Part shown: piece by piece, positions 39,662 to 49,077 of the stretch
How positions within the stretch are numbered: the first letter of the stretch is position 1
Layout: each line of letters begins with the position of its first letter
Source: Saprospiraceae bacterium
GTDB lineage: Bacteria; Bacteroidota; Bacteroidia; Chitinophagales; Saprospiraceae
NCBI GenBank assembly: GCA_016722285.1
Contig: JADKGI010000008.1
Coordinates: forward strand, 146,514-210,513
DNA length: 64,000 nucleotides
Direction: 5' to 3'
The notes under the pieces: generated by a model
Databases searched by the model: none
Told to the model about the DNA's origin: nothing
What the model saw: only the letters and a program-made list of their open reading frames with translations
Made by a program: the position numbers and the translations under genes

Positions 39662-41367
39662 TCTTTCATTTGGATTAGTTCAGTGCGTACTTCCTTCTGA
39701 ACCTTTTGGAGTCTTGTGAGTGTTAATCCTTCTGTTTCAAGTAATTGATCAAACTGGAAGAAATTTGACTCAATTTTTTGTTTGATCCGTTGGGTGTAGT
39801 CCGACAATTTATCTGATACTTCTTCCTGCATTTTGGATCGGCCGATTATTATTTCTTCTTCAAATTTTTTAATGACTTTATTTCTGTTTAGACCGAGTGT
39901 AACACCAGCAAATAACACACCAACAGCTGTCAGTACACCACCGGTGATATCAAACACTGCCCCTTGAGCTACGGCGGCAAGTATCACACCTACGATCGCC
40001 ATGCCTCCGCCAGCTGCCAGATTCGGTGTCATTTTAGAGGATTCTGAGACCATACTTTCATCATAAAAATTGGCAGCAGTATTCATAAACTGATTGAAAC
40101 TTTGTTGCAGATCTTTCAATACATTAATCCTTCTCTCTGCTATATCAGCATATATCTCATCATTATTTTTCAATATTGTTTCAGAATATCTCAATTTATT
40201 GTCCACCAGTTTTCCCATTATCTGAATGTTTTCTGCCACATCAATTATTCCATTTTGTAATTTATCTCGCAGGGATGTATTTAATTTCAATTCGAAATCG
40301 TTTGCCTGGGATGTCAACCATTCTTTCAGACTTGACTCTTTACCAAAAATAGAGCTGAATGAGCGCTTTACCACACTAATGAAAGAAAGACCGGCTTCCA
40401 GATCAATCAGTTTTTGCCTGGTAATGTTGTCATAACTATCAAGTAGGCTTTCTGTAAGAAACTGAATTTGCTTTTCAGTTTTCTTGTGCTGGGTATCAAT
40501 CAACTCTCTTATTTCGGTTCTGAATTTTACATCTACTTCATATTGCCTGATCCTGGTGGACATAGACTCATCAAGTTTTTCTGAAATAGTGAGCAACGTA
40601 TTTACATTATTTTGGAATTTTAGCATCGGTGCTTTTCCTTCCATTATATTGTTTTGGATATATGCTTTTATTTCCTTAAATCCTGAAATGTCATGGTAGT
40701 TTTCTATCTCAAGTTTTGCCGATACTGCAAACACCTTAGGATCGGATATACCTTTTTCATGGGCATGTTTTAACACGCCGTCTATGTTGATTTTGAGATC
40801 AGCTTCCGGCAATAAATCCTTTTGCTGCAGCACAAATATGATCTTCCTATGCCATTCAGCATTGATATAATTAAAGAAGTCCCATGATGATTGCCGGTAT
40901 GGATTTTTTGCTTCAAACACAAAAACAATCAGATCTGAATAGGGAATAAATTTCTCAGTTATTTCCTGATGATGGGCCACAATAGTATTTGTACCCGGGG
41001 TATCAACTATGGCTATTTCTTTAAGAATATCTACCGGTTGATAAATTTTCTTTAAATATGGGTTGATTATTTCAATATGTTCTTCTTCACCATAAATGAT
41101 CTGCTGTATTGTGTCAGTCATGGGCATTGGAGCCACTTTGCATATTTCTTTATCCGTATCTAAAAGAGCATTGATAAAACTGCTTTTTCCTGCTTTTACT
41201 TCGCCAACTATGACAAACGTAAATGGCGCTTCTAATTGATTTCTTAACTCGGCCAACGTAATTTCTAACTTATCGTGTCCAACTTCTTTGGTAACATCAA
41301 TAAGTTTATCAACAGAAATGGCCAATTTGGCTATCTGATGATTTAGTTCCTGGTTAAAATTGTGCAT
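39658..41367 (-). CDS. Bacterial dynamin-like GTPase
   Basis: A 569-residue dynamin-superfamily protein. The GTPase domain has G1 GEVKAGKSS (about 55-63), G3 DTPGTN in IVDTPGTNTI, and an atypical G4 (QQKDLL instead of TKxD). A helical stalk of about 200 residues follows. A hydrophobic hairpin near residues 450-500 (GGGMAIVGVILAAVAQGAVF and ITGGVLTAVGVLFAGVTLGL) probably inserts into or wraps the membrane as a paddle. A C-terminal coiled coil closes the chain. Members act in membrane remodelling or stress protection, but the role here is unknown. It sits alone next to WbqC, and dynamins often occur as pairs, yet no second one is seen here. Confidence 0.85.
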   Translation of the reverse strand: MHNFNQELNHQIAKLAISVDKLIDVTKEVGHDKLEITLAELRNQLEAPFTFVIVGEVKAGKSSFINALLDTDKEICKVAPMPMTDTIQQIIYGEEEHIEIINPYLKKIYQPVDILKEIAIVDTPGTNTIVAHHQEITEKFIPYSDLIVFVFEAKNPYRQSSWDFFNYINAEWHRKIIFVLQQKDLLPEADLKINIDGVLKHAHEKGISDPKVFAVSAKLEIENYHDISGFKEIKAYIQNNIMEGKAPMLKFQNNVNTLLTISEKLDESMSTRIRQYEVDVKFRTEIRELIDTQHKKTEKQIQFLTESLLDSYDNITRQKLIDLEAGLSFISVVKRSFSSIFGKESSLKEWLTSQANDFELKLNTSLRDKLQNGIIDVAENIQIMGKLVDNKLRYSETILKNNDEIYADIAERRINVLKDLQQSFNQFMNTAANFYDESMVSESSKMTPNLAAGGGMAIVGVILAAVAQGAVFDITGGVLTAVGVLFAGVTLGLNRNKVIKKFEEEIIIGRSKMQEEVSDKLSDYTQRIKQKIESNFFQFDQLLETEGLTLTRLQKVQKEVRTELIQMKD

Positions 41368-41395
41368 CTGATATATTTATTAAGCGTCCCAATAT

Positions 41396-42010
41396 TTATT
41401 TATACTTATTTATTTTAGACAGGATTGAAATTGCTTCTGGTCCCATACAAAATAAAAGGTCTAAGATACTTAGATTTGGTATAAAATCAAATTTTGAATT
41501 CCAAACCTGAGGATACCTAACTACTGAAAAAACACCATTAGCATCATTTTTACAAGAAATGTAAGTATTTGATTTGTAAATTTCATATGACTCAGCAAAA
41601 GATATGGATTTGCTCAACTTAAGTTTATTAAGCATATATAACAGACAATCCAGATTCAGGTCAAAAAGAAAGGTATGTTTTTTTTCATAAAGTGTTTTGA
41701 TATCTTGAAAATAAAACTCAAAGAAAGGGCTCTTACCGTATGCAGATTGAATGGTATTTAAATGTTGATTCACCCAGTTTTCATGGTAAGAAATGGTCAC
41801 ATCACGAATGGGTTGTTGACTATTTTTACCTTTATTAAGTGGAATACTCATTGTTTTCATACCATTTGTAGTCAAGAGGTCATACCTATTTCTAAATGTC
41901 CTCTTCTGATAATTTTCTGCTGCTTCGATGGTGATATTATCAGCCTGGAGGTAGCAACCATACATATAGAGAGGTCCGAATATTTGTGTTTCATGAAGAA
42001 TTGAAATCAT
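41396..42010 (-). CDS. WbqC-like family protein
   Basis: A protein of 204 residues counted from the ATG at 42010 (a GTG at 42016 would add two). The pattern ISILHETQIFGPLYMYGCYL, then ENYQKRTFRNRYDLLTTNG and SIPLNKGKNSQQPIRDV, matches the WbqC family, found in polysaccharide and other gene clusters and without a confirmed enzyme activity. HENWVNQHLNTIQSAYGKSP is the most conserved block. It is between the dynamin and the RND operon, with no shared promoter evident. The family assignment is fairly firm; the function is not. Confidence 0.75.
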   Translation of the reverse strand: MISILHETQIFGPLYMYGCYLQADNITIEAAENYQKRTFRNRYDLLTTNGMKTMSIPLNKGKNSQQPIRDVTISYHENWVNQHLNTIQSAYGKSPFFEFYFQDIKTLYEKKHTFLFDLNLDCLLYMLNKLKLSKSISFAESYEIYKSNTYISCKNDANGVFSVVRYPQVWNSKFDFIPNLSILDLLFCMGPEAISILSKINKYK

Positions 42011-42070
42011 GGCCACAAAGATATTAAGTTAGTAGTATTTAAATGAGACTGGATCAACTATACTGAAAAT

Positions 42071-42104
42071 AAAATCCCCGAATACAAATTGGGTCGGGGA
42101 TTTT
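42071..42104 (-). terminator. Intrinsic terminator after the RND operon
   Basis: A perfect 11-bp stem: AAAATCCCCGA (42071-42081) pairs with TCGGGGATTTT (42094-42104), loop 12 bases. On the minus strand it is followed by TTTTATTTTC-like T-rich sequence. It lies seven bases past the RND stop. Confidence 0.8.
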
Positions 42105-42110
42105 ATAATT

Positions 42111-45100
42111 TTAATCATTTTTACTGTTACCATGCCATGCTTTTCTGCCTGTAACCCTTCGAACCAGATACATGAAACCTGGTAAGACGAAGAATAATGG
42201 ACCTAGAAAACCAAGTAATGCTATATATTTTGTACCAAAAAAACTGGTCATCGGCCTCCTGAGTCTTTCTGAAATGATGTACATACTTGGTATTACCATC
42301 AATGTAAGAAAGAATGAGAAAATCAGTCCGAAAATAATGGTCCAGGCTAAGGGTCCCCAGAATACAACTGAATCGCCACCAATAAAAATTTTGGGATCAA
42401 GGTGTGTAAACATGGATTCAAAATCTATATTGAAACCTATGGCCAACGGAAATAACCCTAAGATGGTAGCAATAGCAGTAAGCATAACCGGGATGATCCT
42501 GATTTTACCAGCCTGAATGGCTGCTTCCCTTGTTTTCATGCCTCTTTCTCTGAGTTCATCTGTAAATTCAATTAGCAATATTCCATTTTTAATAACAATT
42601 CCGGCAAGTCCGATGATACCCACGAGAACCATAATAGTCGGCATCGTCATACCTGTAAATGCAAACCCAAGAAAAACACCTATCACTGAAAATAATATTT
42701 CTGAAATAACAATAAATGGCTTGCTCAAAGAATTAAACTGCAATACTAATATTAAAAAAATCATTCCAATGGAAATTAAAAGTGCGGTACCAAGAAACGC
42801 ATTTGTCTCGGCTTGTTGCTCACTCTCACCGCTTTGTCTGATTGTGACTCCATCAGGAAGCTGATAGATTGATTTGAATTCAGAAATTTTTTCACCCAAC
42901 TCCTGATTTATAAGTGCAATAGCAGTAAGATCCGTAATATTTGATTGTAATTGTATGGTTCTTTTCAGGTTTTTTCGTTTGATGCCACCGGTAGTCGTTG
43001 TAAAGTCAAATTTAGAAATGGCACTAATTGGCACTTGTTTGATTCGCCCTGTATTAAAGTCTCTGAATGTTAGACGCATGTTTATCAGCTCATTTATATC
43101 ATTCCTTACCATATCATTGTATTTGAGTTGAATTTTATACTCATCTTCACCATCTTTGATTTTGCTGACTTCTTTTCCAAACAGAGCTGTCCTAAGAGCT
43201 GAACCTACCTGAGCCGAACTAACCCCTTCAATAGCAGCACGTTCTTTATCAACAATGACAGTCACTTCGGGATTTTTTAAGTCAACATCCATAGCAAGAT
43301 TGTCAATGCCCTCAACCCGGTTTGTATCCAGAAAATTGTAAAGATCAGTAGCCACCCGAGCATTATTTTCAAAATTGTCTCCGGCAACTTCGATATTTAC
43401 GGGTGGGTCTGTAGGTGGGCCTCCACCTTCCTGTTCGACTGTAATTTGAGTGCCTGGAAGACCTTTCAGGGCTGTACGAATAGTATCGAGGTATGGAGCC
43501 GTAGGTGTATTTGGCCTTTTGGCAAATTCTACAAATGAAACCTGAATCCTACCCAGATTAGATTGTGCACTTTTATTATTATCCAAAGGATTTGCTGCAT
43601 TGACTGCGACATTGGATATAATACTTTCGACTATAGACCCTTTTTGCCCTGGATTCAGCTTCTCCAGGACTTTTGATACTTTAGCTTCAAGGGACATCAA
43701 AACTCTATTCGTTTCGGCAGCATTGGTACCGACAGGAAGTTTTAAATATACATAAATAAAATTTGGTTGTCCACTTGGGAAAAAAGGAAAATTCGGTTTA
43801 CTTAATATCAACAAGCCAAGTGAGATGATCAACATCAGAAATACAGATGCAAACATGTAAACCGGTCTCCAGCCTTTGAGCAAAAATCTAAGTAATTTCT
43901 CATAAGCAGACATCATGCCCGGTAATACCCTTTCCTGAAAGAAGTGAATCGCATCCCTAAGCAAATATCTGTTGATAACACCCATAATTGACATGAAAAG
44001 GAGTAAATTCCCCATGCCATGATTTCCCATTGCATGAAGCATAAAAGCTATTACAATAAAAGCGTACCAATACCATTTTCTGAATATAGCTGATTTTTTA
44101 TCTTCATATTGCCTTCCTTCTTTTTTCATAAAGGAAACGGCAAATACAGGATTTATGATAAATGCCACTATCAAAGATGCAAATAGGGTGAAAATAAGCA
44201 TGGTGGGCAAATAAATCATAAATTTTCCGATAATGCCCTTCCAAAATAATAAAGGGAAAAATGGAGCAATGGTGGTTGCAGTACCAGCCAGAACAGGAAT
44301 GAATACTTCCCCTGCCGCTGCTTTCGCAGCTTTGGCAATCGGTACTTTCCCATTTTCATATATGCGGTGTGTATTTTCTATGACAACAATCGCATCATCT
44401 ACTATGATACCTAAGCCAAAAAGCAAAGCAAAGAGTACGATAAAATTGAGTGTGACATCCGTCCCAACAATTATGTCTGCTGCGGGGAGAAAGAGGAATG
44501 CGACAAATACACTCAACGGTACACTTAGCGCAACAAAAAACGCATTTACCACACCCATAAAAAACATCAGGATCAACAGAACAAGTATAAATCCAATAAT
44601 GATAGTATTTACAAGTTCATGAAATGATGTTGCTGCCTGCTTGCTTTGATCTGCAGTCACTACTACTTCCAAATCTTTGGGGAATTCAGTGATTTTCATT
44701 TCTGCAACGATGGCCTTGACCTTATTAGCACAGTCAATCAAATTCTCTCCGGCTCTTTTTACAATATTGAGCGTAACGACGTTTTTACCGTTTAAGCGGG
44801 CATAACTTTCGGTTTGCTTTACTGTATCTTTTATCGTAGCGATATCCCGGAGGTGTACAGAACCTGACCTTGGTGTTCTGATGATCAGATTCTCAAGTTC
44901 TCTCGCCGAAGATATCTGACCCTTCATCCTGAGTGCTCTGTTCATTTCACCTACTTCGATTTGGCCACCGCTAATGTCAACATTTTCATATGCAACTCCA
45001 TTTGCAATGTCATCAAAGCTCAACATTGCTTGTTCCATTTTTACAGGATCAACATTGATCTGAAATTCTCTTTCCGGTGCACCAATAATATCGGCTTTGT

Positions 45101-45656
45101 TTACTTCGGAGAGCAACTCTACTCTGTCCTGCAGCTTTTCAGCGTATTGCTTTAATTTCAAACCGGCATAATCGCCGCTTAGATTTACAAACATGATCGG
45201 CATATCACTAAATGCAAATTCCAGAACATCGGGCAGCGAAGTCAAGTCCGTGGGCAAATCGGTTTTCGCTTTATCAACGGCATCTTTTACCTTTTGTTTG
45301 GCCACTTCCGGTGTCACATCTGTATCAAATTCTACTATGATAAGTGAGAAATCTGTTTGAGATGTTGAATTAATTTTATTGATTTTTGCCCCTGAAATAC
45401 CTTTTATCTGCTTTTCAATGGGTCTGGTGACCAGGTTTTCAATATCCTTTGGAGAATTTCCAACATAGACCGTTGTTACTGAAATAGTAGGCACGACAAT
45501 ATCCGGAAATTGCTCTTTTGGCAATGTGTTAAAAGTATTAAAACCAAATAAAGTAATAATAATAGTGACTACATATATCGCCGTTTTATTATCAATTGAC
45601 CAGCTTGTAGGTTTGAATTCTTTAAATTTATCTGTAAAATAATTGATATATTTCAT
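42111..45656 (-). CDS. RND efflux pump inner-membrane subunit
   Basis: Proton-driven exporter of the AcrB/hydrophobe-amphiphile family, 1181 residues (AcrB itself is about 1050). Features are the N-terminal FNTFNTLPKEQFPDIVVPTI, the TM4 proton-relay Asp pair in GLGIIVDDAIVVIENTHRIY, the pore domains, and the second-half GIVIKNGILLIEFTDELRER. An insertion in the centre (about residues 520-590: FRKWYWYAFIVIAFMLHAMG and following) adds extra hydrophobic stretch compared with AcrB. It is the last gene of the TetR-TolC-MFP-RND operon and is closed by a terminator. Substrates are unknown; efflux of drugs or bile-type compounds would be usual. Confidence 0.92.
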   Translation of the reverse strand: MKYINYFTDKFKEFKPTSWSIDNKTAIYVVTIIITLFGFNTFNTLPKEQFPDIVVPTISVTTVYVGNSPKDIENLVTRPIEKQIKGISGAKINKINSTSQTDFSLIIVEFDTDVTPEVAKQKVKDAVDKAKTDLPTDLTSLPDVLEFAFSDMPIMFVNLSGDYAGLKLKQYAEKLQDRVELLSEVNKADIIGAPEREFQINVDPVKMEQAMLSFDDIANGVAYENVDISGGQIEVGEMNRALRMKGQISSARELENLIIRTPRSGSVHLRDIATIKDTVKQTESYARLNGKNVVTLNIVKRAGENLIDCANKVKAIVAEMKITEFPKDLEVVVTADQSKQAATSFHELVNTIIIGFILVLLILMFFMGVVNAFFVALSVPLSVFVAFLFLPAADIIVGTDVTLNFIVLFALLFGLGIIVDDAIVVIENTHRIYENGKVPIAKAAKAAAGEVFIPVLAGTATTIAPFFPLLFWKGIIGKFMIYLPTMLIFTLFASLIVAFIINPVFAVSFMKKEGRQYEDKKSAIFRKWYWYAFIVIAFMLHAMGNHGMGNLLLFMSIMGVINRYLLRDAIHFFQERVLPGMMSAYEKLLRFLLKGWRPVYMFASVFLMLIISLGLLILSKPNFPFFPSGQPNFIYVYLKLPVGTNAAETNRVLMSLEAKVSKVLEKLNPGQKGSIVESIISNVAVNAANPLDNNKSAQSNLGRIQVSFVEFAKRPNTPTAPYLDTIRTALKGLPGTQITVEQEGGGPPTDPPVNIEVAGDNFENNARVATDLYNFLDTNRVEGIDNLAMDVDLKNPEVTVIVDKERAAIEGVSSAQVGSALRTALFGKEVSKIKDGEDEYKIQLKYNDMVRNDINELINMRLTFRDFNTGRIKQVPISAISKFDFTTTTGGIKRKNLKRTIQLQSNITDLTAIALINQELGEKISEFKSIYQLPDGVTIRQSGESEQQAETNAFLGTALLISIGMIFLILVLQFNSLSKPFIVISEILFSVIGVFLGFAFTGMTMPTIMVLVGIIGLAGIVIKNGILLIEFTDELRERGMKTREAAIQAGKIRIIPVMLTAIATILGLFPLAIGFNIDFESMFTHLDPKIFIGGDSVVFWGPLAWTIIFGLIFSFFLTLMVIPSMYIISERLRRPMTSFFGTKYIALLGFLGPLFFVLPGFMYLVRRVTGRKAWHGNSKND

Positions 45657-45712
45657 TTTGGTTTTTTATTCTGATTCAGGAATATCCCAATTTTCTATTG
45701 ACTGCTTAAAGG

Positions 45713-46876
45713 TTATTTGCTGGCTATCAACTGACCTTCATATAAATTTTGAAAACCTTTGGTAATCAGAAAATCACCGGCTATCAGCCCGTTTTTGATT
45801 TCAATATCTTCGCCATAAAGTGGGCCTAAAGTAATAGATTTTCGCTGAGCGATATTATTTCCTTTTTCATTCTTTCCCATTACAAAGACATATTTGCCTT
45901 TTTCATCACTTTGAACAATATTGACTGGTATAACAATAGCATCTTTTGCAGTGTGATTAAGGATTTTTGCCAGAGCAGACATATTCGGTTTTAAATTTAT
46001 ACCCGTTGGTATTTTACATTCAGCTGTAAATCCTCTGGTTGAAGAATTTATTGTCTGACTGATTTTACTTATGCTTGTATTAAATGTCTGACCGGTAGAA
46101 GGTATTTCTACAACTACCTTTCCTCCTTGCTTAATTTTTGAAATATAATTTTCAGGTATATCGACTTTTACAGTCAATGAGCTATTGTTGACTATTTGGA
46201 TTTGCGGTCCGGCTGCAGATATTCCAGTAAACAATTCCCCTACCTTAATATTGACTATATCAGCGATGCCTGTTTGATCGGCATAGACCAGAAAAGTTTT
46301 TAATTGTTCTTCCTGAACTGAAATTTGTTTTTCCAGCGCTTCTACATTATTTTTTGAAGTAAGAAGTTGTACCTCTGTGCCGATTTTCTGATCCCAAAGG
46401 GCTTTGGTTTTATTATATATATTTTTCGCGAAACTCAGTTGAGTCTTTGTAGCCTCAATACCTTCTTTGACAATCTTGTCATCCAGCCTTACCACCAACT
46501 GGCCTTTTTTCACAACTTGACCTTCTTTTATATAAATTTGTTTGACATATCCGCCGACACCATTTCTTGGAGCTATGTATGAAATATTGTCAGAATTTAT
46601 AACGCCCTGAAGGTTAAGGTATTGAGTAAATCCTTGCGTCGATAATTCTTCGGCGGCAATGAGTTTTGGCTTTATTGCTGATTCAGGATCAAGGACGGCG
46701 ATTTCATCACTGAGTTCTGTGATTTTACTATTTATAGCAAGCTGCTGCTTTTTTAAATCAGCAAGCTCAACCTGCTTTTTTATCAAAGTTTCGTTTTTTT
46801 TCTTTTCTATCTTGGCATCATCAGGGGTACAAGTGAACATAGTAAGTACCAAGAAGTAAAATATGAATGATCTCAT
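45713..46876 (-). CDS. RND efflux periplasmic adaptor subunit (lipoprotein)
   Basis: Membrane-fusion protein of the second pump, 387 residues. The signal ends in a lipobox (LVLTMFTC at about residue 16), then comes a Lys/Glu-rich coil (IEKKKNETLIKKQVELADLK). Lipoyl halves flank the hairpin: VGGYVKQIYIKEGQVVKKGQ and ADIVNIKVGELFTGISAAG. A beta-barrel and the membrane-proximal domain follow (IPVNIVQSDEKGKYVFVMGK). It joins the TolC and RND genes, 38 and 56 bases away. Assignment is secure; the N-terminal pre-hairpin coil is longer than in AcrA. Confidence 0.9.
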   Translation of the reverse strand: MRSFIFYFLVLTMFTCTPDDAKIEKKKNETLIKKQVELADLKKQQLAINSKITELSDEIAVLDPESAIKPKLIAAEELSTQGFTQYLNLQGVINSDNISYIAPRNGVGGYVKQIYIKEGQVVKKGQLVVRLDDKIVKEGIEATKTQLSFAKNIYNKTKALWDQKIGTEVQLLTSKNNVEALEKQISVQEEQLKTFLVYADQTGIADIVNIKVGELFTGISAAGPQIQIVNNSSLTVKVDIPENYISKIKQGGKVVVEIPSTGQTFNTSISKISQTINSSTRGFTAECKIPTGINLKPNMSALAKILNHTAKDAIVIPVNIVQSDEKGKYVFVMGKNEKGNNIAQRKSITLGPLYGEDIEIKNGLIAGDFLITKGFQNLYEGQLIASK

Positions 46877-46914
46877 TATTTGATATTTTATTTTATTGAG
46901 AATAAGTAATAATT

Positions 46915-48321
46915 TTATAGAATTCCGAATGCTTTATCAAAATTCACTTTGGCTATCATAGCCTCGTATATTGCCTGAAAGTAATTTCCTTGAGCCCTTT
47001 GTAATTCTGTATCTGATTGGATCACTTCGAAACTTGAACCCAAACCATTTTGATATTTTAGTTTAGTCTTATTGAATACTTCCTGAGCCAACGTAATATT
47101 TCGTTGCTGGACTTCCATATTAATCATCGCATTATTTAATGAACTTTTTGCAGCTTCCTGCTCAAGATCAATATACTGCTTCATTAGTGTGAGATTGTTT
47201 TCTATTTTTTGAGTTTCAAATTGAACCTGATTTATTTTAAATTTTCGAATATTGCCATTATATAAAGGTTGGTTTATCTGTAATCCTACAAAACCCGTGT
47301 TAAACCAAAACCATGGTTTACCGGTTATTTCTGCAAAACTTGGATTCCTCTGTCCTGATCTCTGAAAATTATAAACAGCTGACAAGCTTGGTAAATATGA
47401 TAGTTTATATCTTTTCAAATCAATGGCCTGCAACTCCAGGGCTGTATTTAAAGTGACAATTTCTTTTCGCTTTTCATAGTTGAAATGATCAGTCATGAGC
47501 ATAGATTCTTTGATTTCATTGATGTCAAAGTCCTGAGTTAATGAAATAGAATCCTTTTGGTCGATTCCCAGCACAGACTTAAATGATGCCATTCCTATCT
47601 TAATACCATTTGCAATTTGATTTTGGGCTGACTCCGTGTTATTCAAGCTAACCTTCAGCCTTTCAACGTCAAGAATTTCTGCAAATCCAGCTTTATACAT
47701 TTCTTCCATTTCATTAAGTAAGGATGTTAGTCTTTCTTTTGTAGAAATGACAACCGCAAGTTGCTTTTGAGAAATTAAAACTCCAAAATATGACTTATAG
47801 ATTTTCTCCTTTACATTGACAGTGGAAGCATCTGTATTGTTCTGATTAAATTTAAGTATAGTCTTTCTCGCCTGGAGGCCAACAAAAACATCCGGTTGAA
47901 ATAATAACTGGTTTACAGAAATGCCAAATTGTGAATTCCATGGTTGGATAAATGAGAGGTTATTAACAGTAAAAGTAGATTTAGACTCATCGATAACATT
48001 ACCATTCTTATCGGTAACTCCTTCTTTATTCAAAACCTGATATATGGACAAATTTGATGAAGGGAATTGGATTTGCGGCACATTTGTATAGTATGTTAAT
48101 CCTGCTGATGCATTTATATTTGGATAAATGGCAGCAGTCAATTCTTTGTTTTTCTGCTCCTGAATGTTATAATCTAAATTAAGATTTTTAATTTCTATTG
48201 AATTCTTAAGTCCTAAATCTATCGCTTGTTTTAAGTCCAATTGGTATGTTTGCTGTGCTTGTAAGCCGATAGATAAACTGGACAATAATAATATTAGTCC
48301 GTTCCGAAATATTGAATGCAT
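46915..48321 (-). CDS. TolC-family outer-membrane efflux channel 2
   Basis: Outer-membrane factor of the RND pump, 468 residues, with a signal peptide (GLILLLSSLSIGLQA then Q-Q). OEP repeats include LDLKQAIDLGLKNSIEIKNL and LKYQNGLGSSFEVIQSDTEL, typical TolC coiled-coil helices. The start lies two bases after the tetR stop, so the two are co-translated. It is unrelated in detail to the channel at 33416 although in the same family. Confidence 0.9.
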   Translation of the reverse strand: MHSIFRNGLILLLSSLSIGLQAQQTYQLDLKQAIDLGLKNSIEIKNLNLDYNIQEQKNKELTAAIYPNINASAGLTYYTNVPQIQFPSSNLSIYQVLNKEGVTDKNGNVIDESKSTFTVNNLSFIQPWNSQFGISVNQLLFQPDVFVGLQARKTILKFNQNNTDASTVNVKEKIYKSYFGVLISQKQLAVVISTKERLTSLLNEMEEMYKAGFAEILDVERLKVSLNNTESAQNQIANGIKIGMASFKSVLGIDQKDSISLTQDFDINEIKESMLMTDHFNYEKRKEIVTLNTALELQAIDLKRYKLSYLPSLSAVYNFQRSGQRNPSFAEITGKPWFWFNTGFVGLQINQPLYNGNIRKFKINQVQFETQKIENNLTLMKQYIDLEQEAAKSSLNNAMINMEVQQRNITLAQEVFNKTKLKYQNGLGSSFEVIQSDTELQRAQGNYFQAIYEAMIAKVNFDKAFGIL

Positions 48322-48323
48322 TA

Positions 48324-48920
48324 CTATTTTGATTTATATTTTTCAATTAATAAAAGGCCTTTTGGTGTTGCAATACCATATAAAAAATGTTCCAGTATTG
48401 CTTGCGTGACTTCTGCTAATTTAAATTTTTTAGCAGGAAATATATTTTGATTGAATGCCATTAACATAGATTCTATCCTGAATCTGGCAAGAATTTCGGG
48501 TTTAATTTCATTGCGATAATATCCTTCAGCGATTCCATTAACTAAATTCTGATAAATTAGTTCATAAATGAAATTGTTTTTATGCTCCTGAAATTTTTCG
48601 TAGGTCTCCGGAAAATACTTTTCCAGATCGTGCAATACTATTGGATTAAGATTTTGAAAATCTTTCCTGATATTTTTCATAGTGATGAATATCTCATCAA
48701 TAGCATTTTCAGATTTTAATGTAGTATTATGGCATTTGGCCTGAGTTCCTTGGATTATAGTTGAAACCACACTATCAACCAGAGAATTTTTATCACTATA
48801 ATATTGATAAATTGTCTTTTTTGAAATGCCAAGATTTGTGGCAAGTTCATCCATCGTAATGGCTCTGAACCCGAGTGTACGACTCAGTTCCTCTGCTTTG
48901 GCCAATATTCTTCCCTGCAT
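48324..48920 (-). CDS. TetR/AcrR family regulator of the RND operon
   Basis: A 198-residue repressor-type regulator. The HTH is FRAITMDELATNLGISKKTI, then YQYYSDKNSLVDSVV, and the C-terminal domain is helical. It is the first gene of the RND operon, and a palindromic site directly at its promoter (48948-48977) points to autoregulation. The ATG at 48920 gives MQGRILAKAEELSRTLGF. Ligand unknown; substrates of the pump are the natural guess. Confidence 0.9.
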   Translation of the reverse strand: MQGRILAKAEELSRTLGFRAITMDELATNLGISKKTIYQYYSDKNSLVDSVVSTIIQGTQAKCHNTTLKSENAIDEIFITMKNIRKDFQNLNPIVLHDLEKYFPETYEKFQEHKNNFIYELIYQNLVNGIAEGYYRNEIKPEILARFRIESMLMAFNQNIFPAKKFKLAEVTQAILEHFLYGIATPKGLLLIEKYKSK

Positions 48921-48939
48921 CCCGATACGAATAAAAAAG

Positions 48940-48977
48940 CAAAACTATGGAAACTGTTTTTGTCAAAGCAGTTTCCA
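48940..48977 (-). promoter_or_regulatory. Promoter and TetR operator of the RND operon
   Basis: On the minus strand a TTTG (48964-48967) and TAGTTTTG (48940-48947) form a -33/-7 pair with a 16-base spacer. A perfect 9-bp inverted repeat, TGGAAACTG (48948-48956) and CAGTTTCCA (48969-48977), surrounds the -33 region with 21 bases between centres. The site ends 20 bases before the tetR ATG. Confidence 0.7.
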
Positions 48978-49077
48978 AGCGGCATTTAAAATATCATTAA
49001 CATTTGGAGTATTATGTTATAATAGTAGGAAAAATTAAACTTTACTCTTAAAATTAAGTTAAACAAAAAATATCAAT

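Noticed and set aside
42172..42864. Two plus-strand ORFs opposite the RND gene
   Set aside because: Mirror frames of the RND gene, made of Ser/Pro/Met-rich low-information sequence.
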